Shown one piece after another: positions 18,779 through 28,717 of a stretch of 64,000 nt of DNA (within the stretch, counting starts at the first letter, position 1; every line of letters begins with the position of its first letter). The notes beneath the pieces are model-generated. The model did no database searches, had not been told where the DNA came from, and saw only the letters and a list, made by a program, of their open reading frames with translations. Where the stretch lies: positions 62,001-126,000 of the forward strand of contig NZ_JAJVCS010000005.1 in the NCBI RefSeq assembly GCF_021395205.1, written 5' to 3'. Made by a program: the position numbers and the translations under genes. The DNA is from Polynucleobacter sp. IMCC 30228. Lineage in GTDB: Bacteria > Pseudomonadota > Gammaproteobacteria > Burkholderiales > Burkholderiaceae.

Positions 18779-19582
18779 TCACTTCAAATTAAAAAATTTC
18801 TCATGATGTTGCTGAGAATAGAATATATTTTTATGGCCCTTCGACGCTCCTTGTAGCCCACGCTTGAAAGTTTTAGAGTTAGCAATAAAACTCCATGGCT
18901 TATATCCAAGTAAACTCAGCATCATATTTGTTTCGACTGATAAAGAATTTTGCTCAACAAGTAAGATTGGCTGATGCATAGTTAAAGTTTTCTTTAGTCC
19001 TGTGATAGCTGCATTTTCCGCGCCTTGAATATCTAGTTTTATAAAGCCTGGTTTTAAATTTAAATCATCTAAGGCAATAGTATTTGAAATAGATTTCACT
19101 ACTCCTATGGCGCCATAGGAATGCGGAAAAGCCTCCATTACTGCGTTTTTAGCCTCATCATAGGAGGTTGACGTTGCGCTATGTAAAAAAATATTCTTAT
19201 AAATTGGGGTGAATAGTTCAATAGTTTGGCCAGTTATATCTCCAGCCGCAGCTATTTTGTAATCCATTCTATTTTTACTGGCTTGTTTAGTTTTCTCGAG
19301 TGCGTTTATATGCAATGAATTTGCCTCTACAGAGAATACATTCCAATCTGGTAAAATTTTCATGAATCCCCGAGCAGAATGTCCTCTATTTGCACCAAGA
19401 TCTAAAATTAATTTATTATTTTTATAGCCATTATTAACAAGGATTTCAAATCCATAATAATCAAACTCATGGGGCAATAAGAAGTTTCCACATTCCAATA
19501 ATTTAAGTCCAAATATATAACCAATAGGGTGAGACTCAAGTAAGCTTATTGTTATTTGTTTGAGCTGGCTAAGTATATTCAT
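18779..19582 (-). CDS. FkbM family SAM-dependent methyltransferase
   Basis: A 267-residue soluble enzyme. Motif I is DLGANRG at about 61-67, the acidic loop is SVEAN near 84-88, and the FkbM signature KLDIQGAE appears near residues 178-185. It is probably an O-methyltransferase acting on a sugar. It stands alone, with 232 nt to the next gene downstream and a 526-nt non-coding gap upstream, so it must have its own promoter. A 15-bp palindrome at 19616-19630 lies upstream of its start. It is not a close copy of the FkbM protein at 1826. Confidence 0.82.
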   Translation of the reverse strand: MNILSQLKQITISLLESHPIGYIFGLKLLECGNFLLPHEFDYYGFEILVNNGYKNNKLILDLGANRGHSARGFMKILPDWNVFSVEANSLHINALEKTKQASKNRMDYKIAAAGDITGQTIELFTPIYKNIFLHSATSTSYDEAKNAVMEAFPHSYGAIGVVKSISNTIALDDLNLKPGFIKLDIQGAENAAITGLKKTLTMHQPILLVEQNSLSVETNMMLSLLGYKPWSFIANSKTFKRGLQGASKGHKNIFYSQQHHEKFFNLK

Positions 19583-19615
19583 ATTAATATTGATGATACA
19601 TGAGCTATCTACTTT

Positions 19616-19630
19616 TTGTAATATTTACAA
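19616..19630. promoter_or_regulatory. 15-bp palindrome upstream of FkbM gene
   Basis: TTGTAA-TAT-TTACAA is a perfect two-fold symmetric site 33 nt upstream of the minus-strand start at 19582. Position and symmetry suit an operator. No candidate regulator is encoded nearby, and AT-rich DNA gives such sites by chance. Confidence 0.35.
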
Positions 19631-19975
19631 TAGAATTTCGTTAAAGTCTTACGATTTTTACCATCATTTTTATTTCACAAGATTATGAAACTGAATAGTG
19701 AAGTATTTATACCAGAAATCTCTATCTTATCAAATGATTCTTCATAAGAAATATCGGCAGGAGAGTGCTAAAAGACTGAAAGATCGGATACGCTAGTGGA
19801 CTGCTTTAATTAAGTACAGAATTATTTTTTACATAAAAGATATTTCATGCGTATTGATAGTAGAAGTGTTAAAGAATTCAGTTTATCATTTTATAAAATA
19901 TTCAATAAAGAATTAAAATGAAGGGAAATATATTAACATTAGCTAGTAAATAAAATAAATTCGAGCCGCTAAATA

Positions 19976-20017
19976 TGCTTTATATTTAGATTAATATTAA
20001 TCATTGAATATAAAGCA
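19976..20017. repeat. Nested inverted repeat
   Basis: Outer arms TGCTTTATATT (19976-19986) and AATATAAAGCA (20007-20017) are perfect 11-bp complements. The spacer holds the perfect 14-bp palindrome GATTAATATTAATC (19989-20002). It lies about 90 nt downstream of the stop of the 1013-residue gene. It could be a transcription end structure, a protein-binding site or a cruciform. No T run of the usual kind follows on either strand. Confidence 0.5.
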
Positions 20018-20108
20018 AACATAATTGAAATAAGAAATACTTCAGTAAGTAACTAAAACCTATGACGTTAATATAATATTATGGTTAAAACTCTGCAGAG
20101 GAAGATAG

Positions 20109-23100
20109 TCATTCGGAAATATATAATTTGCTTGAGGTAGTTGACTCCCCTTCTTTTTTTATGCTGATTGGAGTAATGCGTAAGGCAATGATCCCTTTAA
20201 AACTAGAAGGTATTTTTATCAGTTTTTTACCATAGCCTTTTGCGATAACTTTAGCATTCTGATCACGTGAGTTTGATTCTAAATTATTTAGGCTAATTAT
20301 TTCCACTAAGCTATCTTGCTCAGCTGTTCCTTGTTGCTGAATATAAATATATTCTGGAAGTATATAAAAACCATCATTTTTTCGTATAACTTTTGCTTTT
20401 ATATCTTTCACTAAAGGTGGTAATTCATGATCAAGCTTAACTATAGCCCAAGAACCTCTTGGGGATAAATCAAAATCAATCAACTCATGCTTCATGGCAC
20501 TCGATTTATTTTGAGCCTCTATTACGATTGGCATTCTAGGACAAACATTATCAAAGGGTTCAAAACCCTTCATACGGTCTGCAACAATATTTCTTAAGCT
20601 TTGAGGCCACATGCAGATAAAATAGTCGGGATATTTATAATCTAAATTAATATTACCATCAGCTAACCATAAAAAGTTTTTCATATCCCGCTCTGTTTCA
20701 TAACCATTTTCTGTCTTAGTCGTTTTGTGTGAATGAGAAGAGGGGTCAAAATAAGCCCAACTTCCAGTCATTGCTGCAACTGGAGCAGCATAGGTCATAA
20801 CAATTGCTGATTTTCCAAGAAAAGGAGGTTTTTGTAATTGCTTTAAAAAGGGAAAGTAGTTCGGAGGTAACGCTGTAGCATAACTAAATTGTAATGCAGC
20901 CCAATAGAGTATTAGAGCCAATGAAATTCCGCTTGATAAAAATAAAGTAGCTACATACTGATTTCTAATGCCTGTAAATCCCACATATTTTTTTTGTTTA
21001 GAAATTTCATAAAATTCAAAATCGTAAAACACTTTAGTTTTTAAATTTAGACCAACAGCAAATAATAAATAAATAGCTATTGTCAATGGAATACTTGTAA
21101 AAAATACTGAAAATGGAGCAGTTCGTTGTAAATATCCACTAATTACGTATCCAGGAGAAAGCAAAAATACAATAAAGAAGGCTATTTCTCCAATAAAAAA
21201 AAGTATGAAAACATTAGTTAGATGCGTGATAATTTTTTTAGACAGAAATTGATATGGACTCATGCTAATGAATAAACATCCAAATACAATACTGAAAATT
21301 GATAGTAAACGAGCGAGCAGTTCTCCGCCAAAAAAATTAAAGGGACGCATCCAAACCGTTGAATAATCTTGGTCATATAGACGCCAATGGAAGAGTAGAA
21401 TCAGAATTATGAAGCTAAGATAGGTAGTCTGAGTGAATAAATGATTTCCTAAAGTTTTTCTCAAAGTTAGGCTTAATTTTATTAAGCCTAACTTATTAAT
21501 GATCTTATCTTTATATAATTCAGTGATTAGAAATATAAGAGCCGCTAAAAATATAGACAAAAAAACTATATAGTAAACCCCAGATTTAAGTTGATTAATA
21601 TAATTAGCTAAAATTTTTAATCCAAAAATTCGTTGTGTAAAAAATATTAAAAATATAACTATAAATAAAAGAATGAAATTAATTAAATAAGATAGTTTTA
21701 TGTTTCCTAACCATTTAATCTTATTTAAATTTAATAACAAAATAATTAAGCAAGTAGATATAAATACAAGTAGCTGAAAAGTAGAGACAAATTGGCTCGG
21801 ACCATAAAAAATTATAAAAATTAAAAAAGAGGTAGTTAGTATTAATAATATTGGTTTAAAGCTATTCCACTTAGAATATTCCGACTTTGATTTAATTTTT
21901 AGATAATCTACGTTAGTCAGATTTGCATAAATAATACCCATAAAAATCAAGCCTATCAAGGAACTAAAGACAGCATCGATTAATTCAAAACTACTAAATA
22001 ATTTTATATATGTTAAGGAAAAAACTATAGTTACTAAAGTAAATAGAAATAGCAAGATCTTGCTAAACGAAACTGCCGGTGTAAATAAGTATTTTATTTT
22101 TAAATTAAATTTACTGAATTTATCTGAATTGCAAATTAAAGAAAAAAGGTATCCACTTAGGATTGTAATTACAATAAGGGTTAACCAAGGGGTATATATT
22201 TGAAAGACATACATTGTTTGGGCGTGAATAAACGAAAATAAATTTCTTAAGGGAGAAGAATCTGTGTGGTTAGTCCAATAAACTATTTTATTGGTACTAA
22301 AAAAAGTCATTGATGAGTTAGCCCAATCCTCTTTGTTGCCAAAATTTCGCATATTAAAGGTGGTCGAAAAATCTTGTTTTACAACTGATAAACCAAATTT
22401 TAAAATTAATTGTGAAAATAGCAGAGCTAAAGCAGAGAAGGCTCCTAAAGCTTGAGCTAACCAAATTTTCAAAATTAAAGATATGTTTAAGCGGTGCCAA
22501 TACGCAGTAAAAAGTATTGCGAAAGTTGCTATCATTACCGCGAATACTAACTCGTTGTAGAACATTAGGAAAAATAAGCCATAAGATCCTGCAAGCCACT
22601 TAATCGGGTATTTAGAGTCTAAGTTAGTAATGCAGGCAAGTATTCCAAAGAATAGAAAGCCATACCAAACCCTATAAGTTACAACTTGCCACTGCCCGAT
22701 TTGCAAGTAATCTGTAAATAGGAGCGCAGAAAAAATAAATGAAAATAATGGATTTGCAATACGCCGTAGACTTAAATAAGAAAAAATTAAAGATAGCGTA
22801 CCTATGAAAAAGGTGGTGATTAAGACTTGCGCTTCAATACTAGTTGCGCCGAGAAAATATATTAACGCACCAAAAAGGCGAGGCATATTACCTTGATGTG
22901 TATGCATATATGGGTGTGCCGCCGAACTAAATCCATATGCCTCGTCAGTAAGCCCAAAAGATTTTAATAAATCAAAGTGTAATAAATTGTATGAATGCCA
23001 GTAAACTGAATAAGTTTCGTTAGCATCCATTACATATGGTAGGCCATGACTATATAAAAGTATTGCGCCATAATAAAATGAATGCAGAAATAGAAGAGCA

Positions 23101-23150
23101 TATAAATATGGAAAATTCTCTAGATTCCATTTGCTCTTTAGATTTAACAT
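20109..23150 (-). CDS. Very large polytopic membrane protein, GT-C-like
   Basis: A 1013-residue protein with about twenty hydrophobic helices and a C-terminal soluble domain of about 230 residues. The first loop is rich in acidic and His residues: MDANETYSVYWHSYN, then LTDEAYG, then AAHPYMHTHQGNMPRL. This looks like a metal- or phosphate-binding active site for a GT-C type enzyme. The length is about twice that of a typical GT-C protein. It lies 14 nt after the 23165 gene and is the last gene of the operon from 28442. Family name not recognised; sugar transfer on the periplasmic side is inferred from context. Confidence 0.6.
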   Translation of the reverse strand: MLNLKSKWNLENFPYLYALLFLHSFYYGAILLYSHGLPYVMDANETYSVYWHSYNLLHFDLLKSFGLTDEAYGFSSAAHPYMHTHQGNMPRLFGALIYFLGATSIEAQVLITTFFIGTLSLIFSYLSLRRIANPLFSFIFSALLFTDYLQIGQWQVVTYRVWYGFLFFGILACITNLDSKYPIKWLAGSYGLFFLMFYNELVFAVMIATFAILFTAYWHRLNISLILKIWLAQALGAFSALALLFSQLILKFGLSVVKQDFSTTFNMRNFGNKEDWANSSMTFFSTNKIVYWTNHTDSSPLRNLFSFIHAQTMYVFQIYTPWLTLIVITILSGYLFSLICNSDKFSKFNLKIKYLFTPAVSFSKILLFLFTLVTIVFSLTYIKLFSSFELIDAVFSSLIGLIFMGIIYANLTNVDYLKIKSKSEYSKWNSFKPILLILTTSFLIFIIFYGPSQFVSTFQLLVFISTCLIILLLNLNKIKWLGNIKLSYLINFILLFIVIFLIFFTQRIFGLKILANYINQLKSGVYYIVFLSIFLAALIFLITELYKDKIINKLGLIKLSLTLRKTLGNHLFTQTTYLSFIILILLFHWRLYDQDYSTVWMRPFNFFGGELLARLLSIFSIVFGCLFISMSPYQFLSKKIITHLTNVFILFFIGEIAFFIVFLLSPGYVISGYLQRTAPFSVFFTSIPLTIAIYLLFAVGLNLKTKVFYDFEFYEISKQKKYVGFTGIRNQYVATLFLSSGISLALILYWAALQFSYATALPPNYFPFLKQLQKPPFLGKSAIVMTYAAPVAAMTGSWAYFDPSSHSHKTTKTENGYETERDMKNFLWLADGNINLDYKYPDYFICMWPQSLRNIVADRMKGFEPFDNVCPRMPIVIEAQNKSSAMKHELIDFDLSPRGSWAIVKLDHELPPLVKDIKAKVIRKNDGFYILPEYIYIQQQGTAEQDSLVEIISLNNLESNSRDQNAKVIAKGYGKKLIKIPSSFKGIIALRITPISIKKEGESTTSSKLYISE

Positions 23151-23164
23151 AAATTTAGACTATT

Positions 23165-25111
23165 CTAATTTGAGTTTGATAGATCTAATTTAAATCTAAT
23201 AACTAAAGAGCCATTTTTATCAAACGCATAGAAGACATCTTTATATTTATAAATTGCAAAAAAACATGTAACTTGCCGATCTTGAATAATGACACAAACT
23301 TCATCATCTCTTTTTGTGATAATTCCCTTGTCAGTAAAAACGCGCATCAATCCCGGGCGCCATGATAATTGTGTCACATTATTTAGCTCATCAAACTGCC
23401 ACTTAAAATTCCATTCATTTAAATGACTATAGAGAATTTTTTGGCTAAAATAGTCTAAATAAGTTGGCTTTCCAACTAAAATCGCACCTATTTTCTTCAT
23501 GTCAAGTTCAGAGAATGATGAATTGCCAAAATTAAATTTTGGCAAACTTTGATCTTGAAAATATGGGGGAAATTTTATTGAATTAGAAAGGCTTAGATCC
23601 GGATTTTCTAATGGCTGAAAATCAATCTTCACATCTTTGGCAGAATCCAAAGCAGCAGCAGTTTCAAATGCATAAGAAAAACGTCTGTCAAAAAATTGCT
23701 TACCTTTCCAGGTATTTTGATTGCTAATAACTTCGTTTCTAATATCGTTAAGATCATGCCAAGTTAAATCATTTTTCCCAAAATAGGGATAACGCTCCTC
23801 TCCAGCCATAAAATTAGTAATTTGTGAAGCAATGATACATACTACCCAAACCCATGCGAAAAGTATGAAATTTATGTTTCTAACAGAATTAGCTGCAATG
23901 TGCGCAACCAAGAGAGATAAAAAAAATGAGGATATCGCTGCATAATAACTTATATCCTGTAAATAACCATTTGTAAATATAATTAAAAATTCTTGAACAA
24001 ATAAATATATAAAAAATGCGAATGCAATCTTTCCCGCATTAATTTTTTCATTTTTTTCAATGGTGATAAAAAAACAAAGAAAAGTTATTAGATAGGCGAG
24101 GTAAGCCAGTTTTTCTCTAGATGACCAGGCAAGAAAATTAGGAAATGGTATGCTGCTTACCCAATTTGGAGGGGCTATTCGATTGGGTATGTAATGTGAA
24201 GAAAAAATTACTTGAAATAAATTTAAGGGATCATAAAACTCATAATGCCTTATAGATTTTATTAAATTACCAAAATTATAATATGGACCTTTAAATATTA
24301 AATCGAATATTTGTAATGGCGATTGATTAAGCGTATTATTTATAAGCGGAATAATTAAAGTAAGTGTCGTTACGTATAGGAATATTGTAATTAATAGACC
24401 TGAGAGTAATATTGTAATTTTAGTTGTATCTAATCTATTTACATTTATTTTTGCTAATACATAAATTAAACTAAGTGGAATGAAAATAGCCGTTTCATCT
24501 GATAATAGTCCCATTAAAAATGCAAAAATAAATAGAAGTGTTCCGATATAAGGACGGGATGGTTTAAGGACTGTAAAGGCCAGCGAAATTCCATAAAAGC
24601 CGAGTGAAAAGAATAAATTTACTAAAGCTTTTCCAGGCAAGTAGTATTCTAAAAGTATGCCCAACATCCCTGGGGATGAGGCATAAAGCAACGTTGCCAT
24701 TATTGGCAGTCGTTTATTATTGCTAGTAAGGCAAATTGCCTTATAAAATAAATAAAGTGTGGTTGGGTAAATTACCCAATTAAAGCTCAAAGATGGATGA
24801 ATAACTGTATATAGTAATAATATCCTTCGAAAATGAATATTAATCCATATCATTAAATTTTTAATGATATGCCCTCTGGAATCCCCTACATTATTAAAAT
24901 CAAAAATTTTAGATAAAGGATTATCAGTGAACGCTGGAAGATGTTTGATAATATACTCGCTAAATATTAATCCGTATTTAGGAGTTGCAATAAAAAAACC
25001 GATTATAAAAAGAATTAATCCTAAACTTAAGATAAAAGAAAGATGGCGCTCCCAAAGAAATAACTGATGATTTTTTGGGTGGATAAATTTACTCTGGGAA
25101 ATCTTATTCAT
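23165..25111 (-). CDS. Polytopic membrane protein, GT-C-like
   Basis: A 648-residue protein with about twelve helices in the first 430 residues and a soluble domain of about 210 residues at the end. The first loop has FTDNPLSKIFDFNNVGDSRGH, with several Asp residues in the position of GT-C catalytic acids. LLSDETAIFIPLSL later resembles the SDEAGYIFW motif of the 9458 protein, hinting that these two belong to one broad family. The start overlaps the end of the 25104 gene by 8 nt, so translation is coupled. Function inferred only from topology and neighbours. Confidence 0.6.
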   Translation of the reverse strand: MNKISQSKFIHPKNHQLFLWERHLSFILSLGLILFIIGFFIATPKYGLIFSEYIIKHLPAFTDNPLSKIFDFNNVGDSRGHIIKNLMIWINIHFRRILLLYTVIHPSLSFNWVIYPTTLYLFYKAICLTSNNKRLPIMATLLYASSPGMLGILLEYYLPGKALVNLFFSLGFYGISLAFTVLKPSRPYIGTLLFIFAFLMGLLSDETAIFIPLSLIYVLAKINVNRLDTTKITILLSGLLITIFLYVTTLTLIIPLINNTLNQSPLQIFDLIFKGPYYNFGNLIKSIRHYEFYDPLNLFQVIFSSHYIPNRIAPPNWVSSIPFPNFLAWSSREKLAYLAYLITFLCFFITIEKNEKINAGKIAFAFFIYLFVQEFLIIFTNGYLQDISYYAAISSFFLSLLVAHIAANSVRNINFILFAWVWVVCIIASQITNFMAGEERYPYFGKNDLTWHDLNDIRNEVISNQNTWKGKQFFDRRFSYAFETAAALDSAKDVKIDFQPLENPDLSLSNSIKFPPYFQDQSLPKFNFGNSSFSELDMKKIGAILVGKPTYLDYFSQKILYSHLNEWNFKWQFDELNNVTQLSWRPGLMRVFTDKGIITKRDDEVCVIIQDRQVTCFFAIYKYKDVFYAFDKNGSLVIRFKLDLSNSN

Positions 25112-27542
25112 CCAATTTTTTAGAATATTTCTTGAGGAAAAAGGATACTAATACAATAAGAAATAAGGCACAAATACGAATAAAGTCTGCTGTTTTTGTT
25201 TTTAAATAAGTTGTATATCTGAAATTTACTTCATCTACTCCTGGGGGGATGATTACACTTCTCATAACAACATTGGCAGGAAAAATGGGTATTTCTTTGC
25301 CGTTAATATCTGCATGCCAACCGGGAAAGTAAAGATCATTGAGAATTAGTAAACGTTCAGAATCTGACTTATTGAAATTTAGCCTGATGAAGTCACCGCC
25401 CCCTGTTAAGGTAATGAAGCCAGAATCTTCAAAATTCTTTGATTCATTAATACCCTCAATAAATGATACTTTTTCTGGATCGATGATCCCATTTTTTTGA
25501 AAAATTTCTTTTACTGCTTCATTCGGAGAGATAACAGACTTAGCAGATTTTGTAAAAAAAACTCTAGGAGTTACTCGTGCAGGAGACTCAATTATTTTGA
25601 AACTCGAGGGATCTGCTATACCGGTCACTTGATCATTATTGAGGCTTATATTTCTATAAGATCCATCATCTCCTATTAATACATAGCGCACGTTAAGAAA
25701 TCCTAATAAATCCCATGGCATTGTCGCAAGATCAGTAAAGCTTATAGTCCGTAAGCTAGCACCATTCCCCCAGGGAAGTATTCTCAACCTGTAAGGTACA
25801 CCAATGCCATAGTAGCCATCTATTGTACGGAGCTCCCAAAACTCAGGAATATGTCCCGCACAAAAACCACCAGCTATATTTTTATCGCAAACAAGAGCAA
25901 CCCGAAATCTATCCGGGTTGATGCGTTCATGGAGAGATTCTAGCTGTTCTTTGTTGGGGAGTTTAAATTCGCTGGATTTAGCGTAATAAAAGTCCCCAGA
26001 ATTAAATGGTTTTTTAAAATTCCAGACATAGCTGTCATTAATTTGGGCGTTAGCGCCAATTAAACATTGTCCAATGATAAGGCCGCAAATTGATGCATAG
26101 ACAATATTTTGTGAATTAAATTTTTTAATTCGAAGGCCGTAGATAACTATAAATACAACGAAAGTAATAAGTGAGAGCGCAATTCTACATAAAGACTCTT
26201 GGCGCATAACTGGAAAATTTTTAAGGGTATATATACCCCCAAATTGTGATGCTATAGCGTTAATTAAAATAGCAATAAATAATCCAAAAACTACACTAAA
26301 TAAAAAAGTATATTTTTTATTCAAATAATCAGTTTTTTTTGAAAGATCCTCTAAAGATATTGCAATTAAAAATGAAAGTGGTAGTAGTCCTGCGATCAAT
26401 ATCCGTGCATGAGTAAAATCCATCCTCATAAATAATAGGAAGATCGCATGTGCTGCTGGTTTGAAAATTAAAACTGAAATACAGGCAATAAAAACCCAAA
26501 AGAAAAAAGGAGTATCTGAATTACTTTGTTTATTTAATAAAAGCCACTCTCTAGGGTTTCTAATTAGCCCCATAGCCAGAAGTAGTGGAATAATAGGGGA
26601 CGTAAAAATGAGAAATCCTTCAGTAAGATTCATCGAGTTCCCAAGCGCAGACCTTTCGGACATGGTTCTTCCAAATATTCCATAGTCAAACCATCGAAAA
26701 ATTTCAGACGGAAAAATTCCTTGGAATTGGTATAGGGTTTCAAAGTCTTTTAGGTTTAGGCCATCAATTGCCCTACTATATTCACGCATAGCTAAAGCAA
26801 TTCCTAAAATTCTAGGGGCAGCAAAACTAATTCCAGCTAGTAATGCCAAGCTAAAAATTACAAAAATTGACCATTTTTGCTGGCGATATGAGCACCAAGC
26901 AGCATAAGTAAATATGAGTAAAATTGCATACGCTGCTTTTTGGAGAAACATCAGGTGTAACATGCACCCAATTAATATAGTTAATATTAAAAAATTTGGT
27001 AATGCTGATTTTTTTTTAATTTTTCGTATTGCGAGTGCTAAGAGCGGTATCATGATAAAAACTGCAAAACTCATGCTATTTTGACTTACCTTTAAGAGAG
27101 TTAAAGATGAAAACTCATAACAAAGGGCTCCGATAAAAGCTGGTATACCTGCAGGAAAATAAGTACGTAAAAAGAAATAAGCACTTATGCCAGATAAGGC
27201 TAGAAGACCAATGTCAAAGTATCCTATAGCTATATAGGCTTTATCAGCTCCCAGTAGAGCCAATAAATATACTGACGGGTTTGGAAATACACCAACCATG
27301 GCAAGGCTGTCATATCCCATCATTTCAAAATCATCCCACGCAGAAATTTGCCCCGCATGTAAAGTATTAATATAGTGTTTAAGAAACTTGAGATTTCCGT
27401 TAAGGCGATCTGGATTTCCAATCCATAAGCCATCTCCTATAAAGTGGCTTCTAAAAAGCCAAATGGCAAGTAATGCTAATAGAGCAATGAATAAATAATC
27501 TATTAGCAATATTTTTTTTGAAGGTGATAAATTTAAATTCAT
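25104..27542 (-). CDS. YfhO-like polytopic membrane protein
   Basis: An 812-residue protein with about twelve helices, a large periplasmic part and a final helix. Family signs are GDGLWIGNPDRLNGN and SAWDDFEMMGYDSLA in the first loop, RTIDGYYGIGVPYR in the soluble part, and LNDLYFPGWHADINGKEI followed by PPGVDEVNFRY near the end. This last block is the hallmark C-terminal strand domain of YfhO proteins (PF09586). It is the better family match of the two YfhO-like genes here. It sits 21 nt after a methyltransferase and overlaps the next gene by 8 nt. The likely role is a polyprenyl-phosphate-sugar-dependent glycosyltransferase. Confidence 0.8.
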   Translation of the reverse strand: MNLNLSPSKKILLIDYLFIALLALLAIWLFRSHFIGDGLWIGNPDRLNGNLKFLKHYINTLHAGQISAWDDFEMMGYDSLAMVGVFPNPSVYLLALLGADKAYIAIGYFDIGLLALSGISAYFFLRTYFPAGIPAFIGALCYEFSSLTLLKVSQNSMSFAVFIMIPLLALAIRKIKKKSALPNFLILTILIGCMLHLMFLQKAAYAILLIFTYAAWCSYRQQKWSIFVIFSLALLAGISFAAPRILGIALAMREYSRAIDGLNLKDFETLYQFQGIFPSEIFRWFDYGIFGRTMSERSALGNSMNLTEGFLIFTSPIIPLLLAMGLIRNPREWLLLNKQSNSDTPFFFWVFIACISVLIFKPAAHAIFLLFMRMDFTHARILIAGLLPLSFLIAISLEDLSKKTDYLNKKYTFLFSVVFGLFIAILINAIASQFGGIYTLKNFPVMRQESLCRIALSLITFVVFIVIYGLRIKKFNSQNIVYASICGLIIGQCLIGANAQINDSYVWNFKKPFNSGDFYYAKSSEFKLPNKEQLESLHERINPDRFRVALVCDKNIAGGFCAGHIPEFWELRTIDGYYGIGVPYRLRILPWGNGASLRTISFTDLATMPWDLLGFLNVRYVLIGDDGSYRNISLNNDQVTGIADPSSFKIIESPARVTPRVFFTKSAKSVISPNEAVKEIFQKNGIIDPEKVSFIEGINESKNFEDSGFITLTGGGDFIRLNFNKSDSERLLILNDLYFPGWHADINGKEIPIFPANVVMRSVIIPPGVDEVNFRYTTYLKTKTADFIRICALFLIVLVSFFLKKYSKKLDE

Positions 27543-27563
27543 GACGAATTAGTTATTCTATGA

Positions 27564-28442
27564 TTATGAATTCATACCTATAAGGCGATTAATAAAAAGT
27601 TTGATTCCCCTGGCAATCAATAATTTCCAAGAGTTAATCCATTGACGAAGTTCGGAAAGTTCTGCATCCCGATCTTCTAGTTCTTTAGAAAGGGCACTGA
27701 CTTCATGATTAAGGCGTAATTTTAGTTCATCTTGTCGTAAATTAAATACTTCAAGTTGACGATCTCCCAGAGCCGTAAAGTATTCATATACTTCCTGAAT
27801 ATTTAGTTGGGGTGCTCCAAGCCAATTTGCTGAGTTTGGATTGATTGGTTTCCCAATGCAAATTACACCCAAGCCTTTTGAGTGTAGAAAGGAGAGATTA
27901 GCATTGTAGCGAGTTTGTAATTCTTCCCAAAATTGCCATACTCCAAAACCATGATCGCGAATTACGATGTCATGAAAAAGTACTATAGCATTTGGAGCTA
28001 GCTTAGGTAGCCATGTCTCAAAATCATGCTTAACCGCTTCGTAGGTATGCAGCCCATCAATGTGTAATAAATTTATAGTACTGTTATCAAACTGAGTAAG
28101 CGCATCATCAAATGTCATACGGAGCAAATGTGAAAATTCGCCGTAGTACATTTGATTATGCGTATTCACAGCATTAAAAATATTGTCATCGTACTGGCCA
28201 GTATGACTATCACCTTGCCAGGTATCTATAGCGTAGCATTGTGTTGGTAGTTGGAGCTCCTTGACAGACTGGCAAAATGCAAAATAGGAATTACCAGTGT
28301 GGGTACCCAATTCAACGAAGATAGGTGGACGAGTAGCTCCTATGACCCAGTAAGCGAAAGGTAGATGACCAACCCAAGGATTGGGAGACATGAGTGATAA
28401 AGGTCTAAAGGCGGCAGCCTTAAGGGGGCTAAAAGGGTTCAT
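27564..28442 (-). CDS. Class I methyltransferase with coiled-coil tail
   Basis: A 292-residue protein of Methyltransf_24 type. The SAM motif is VELGTHTGNS at about 43-52, LLHIDGLHTYEAV lies at about 125-137 and LFHDIV at about 155-160; the Asp/His residues there fit a metal-assisted O-methyltransferase. Residues from about 235 to 270 form a heptad-like, highly charged coiled coil, followed by a short basic amphipathic end that could touch the membrane. Similar coiled-coil tails occur in glycan-modifying enzymes that measure or cap chains, but that parallel is only suggestive. It heads the minus-strand operon of giant membrane proteins. Confidence 0.78.
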   Translation of the reverse strand: MNPFSPLKAAAFRPLSLMSPNPWVGHLPFAYWVIGATRPPIFVELGTHTGNSYFAFCQSVKELQLPTQCYAIDTWQGDSHTGQYDDNIFNAVNTHNQMYYGEFSHLLRMTFDDALTQFDNSTINLLHIDGLHTYEAVKHDFETWLPKLAPNAIVLFHDIVIRDHGFGVWQFWEELQTRYNANLSFLHSKGLGVICIGKPINPNSANWLGAPQLNIQEVYEYFTALGDRQLEVFNLRQDELKLRLNHEVSALSKELEDRDAELSELRQWINSWKLLIARGIKLFINRLIGMNS

Positions 28443-28526
28443 GATTTGACAATCTAAAGTCGGGAGAGATTATAATTTTAACTATACCCTATTATTTCTA
28501 TATTTATATTAATTAGTAGTAATTAC

Positions 28527-28553
28527 ATTCAGTTTATTACTGAATATTTTTTT
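28527..28553 (+). terminator. Intrinsic-terminator-like hairpin in a divergent gap
   Basis: ATTCAGT (28527-28533), loop TTATT, ACTGAAT (28539-28545), then A and seven T (28547-28553). This is a 7-bp perfect stem with a T tract on the plus strand. No plus-strand gene lies just upstream, so it may stop antisense transcripts, close a short leader or small RNA, or be a leftover. Confidence 0.55.
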
Positions 28554-28717
28554 AATTACGGCTAGCACTATATTTAAGTTCCATAGACTCTAATAAAAGC
28601 CATTTGCTAGAAGTTAAATAATTATTAAATTAGATAATTTTTTTTAATACATGGCATTATGTTAATATCACATATAATTTTCAATCAAAAAAATATATAT
28701 TCGATATATCTTAAGTT

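Larger units (their letters stand above)
19583..20108. other. 526-nt AT-rich non-coding gap with palindromes
   Basis: No gene can be supported here. The longest tidy reading frame is a 24-codon ORF at 19847-19921 (+), too short and weak to call. The gap holds a 15-bp palindrome near the FkbM start and a nested inverted repeat near the far end, each listed separately. It presumably contains the promoter of the FkbM gene and the end of the large operon transcribed from 28442. Confidence 0.6.

Noticed and set aside
19847..19921. 24-codon ORF in the 526-nt gap
   Set aside because: Too short, no supporting context; left as unannotated.
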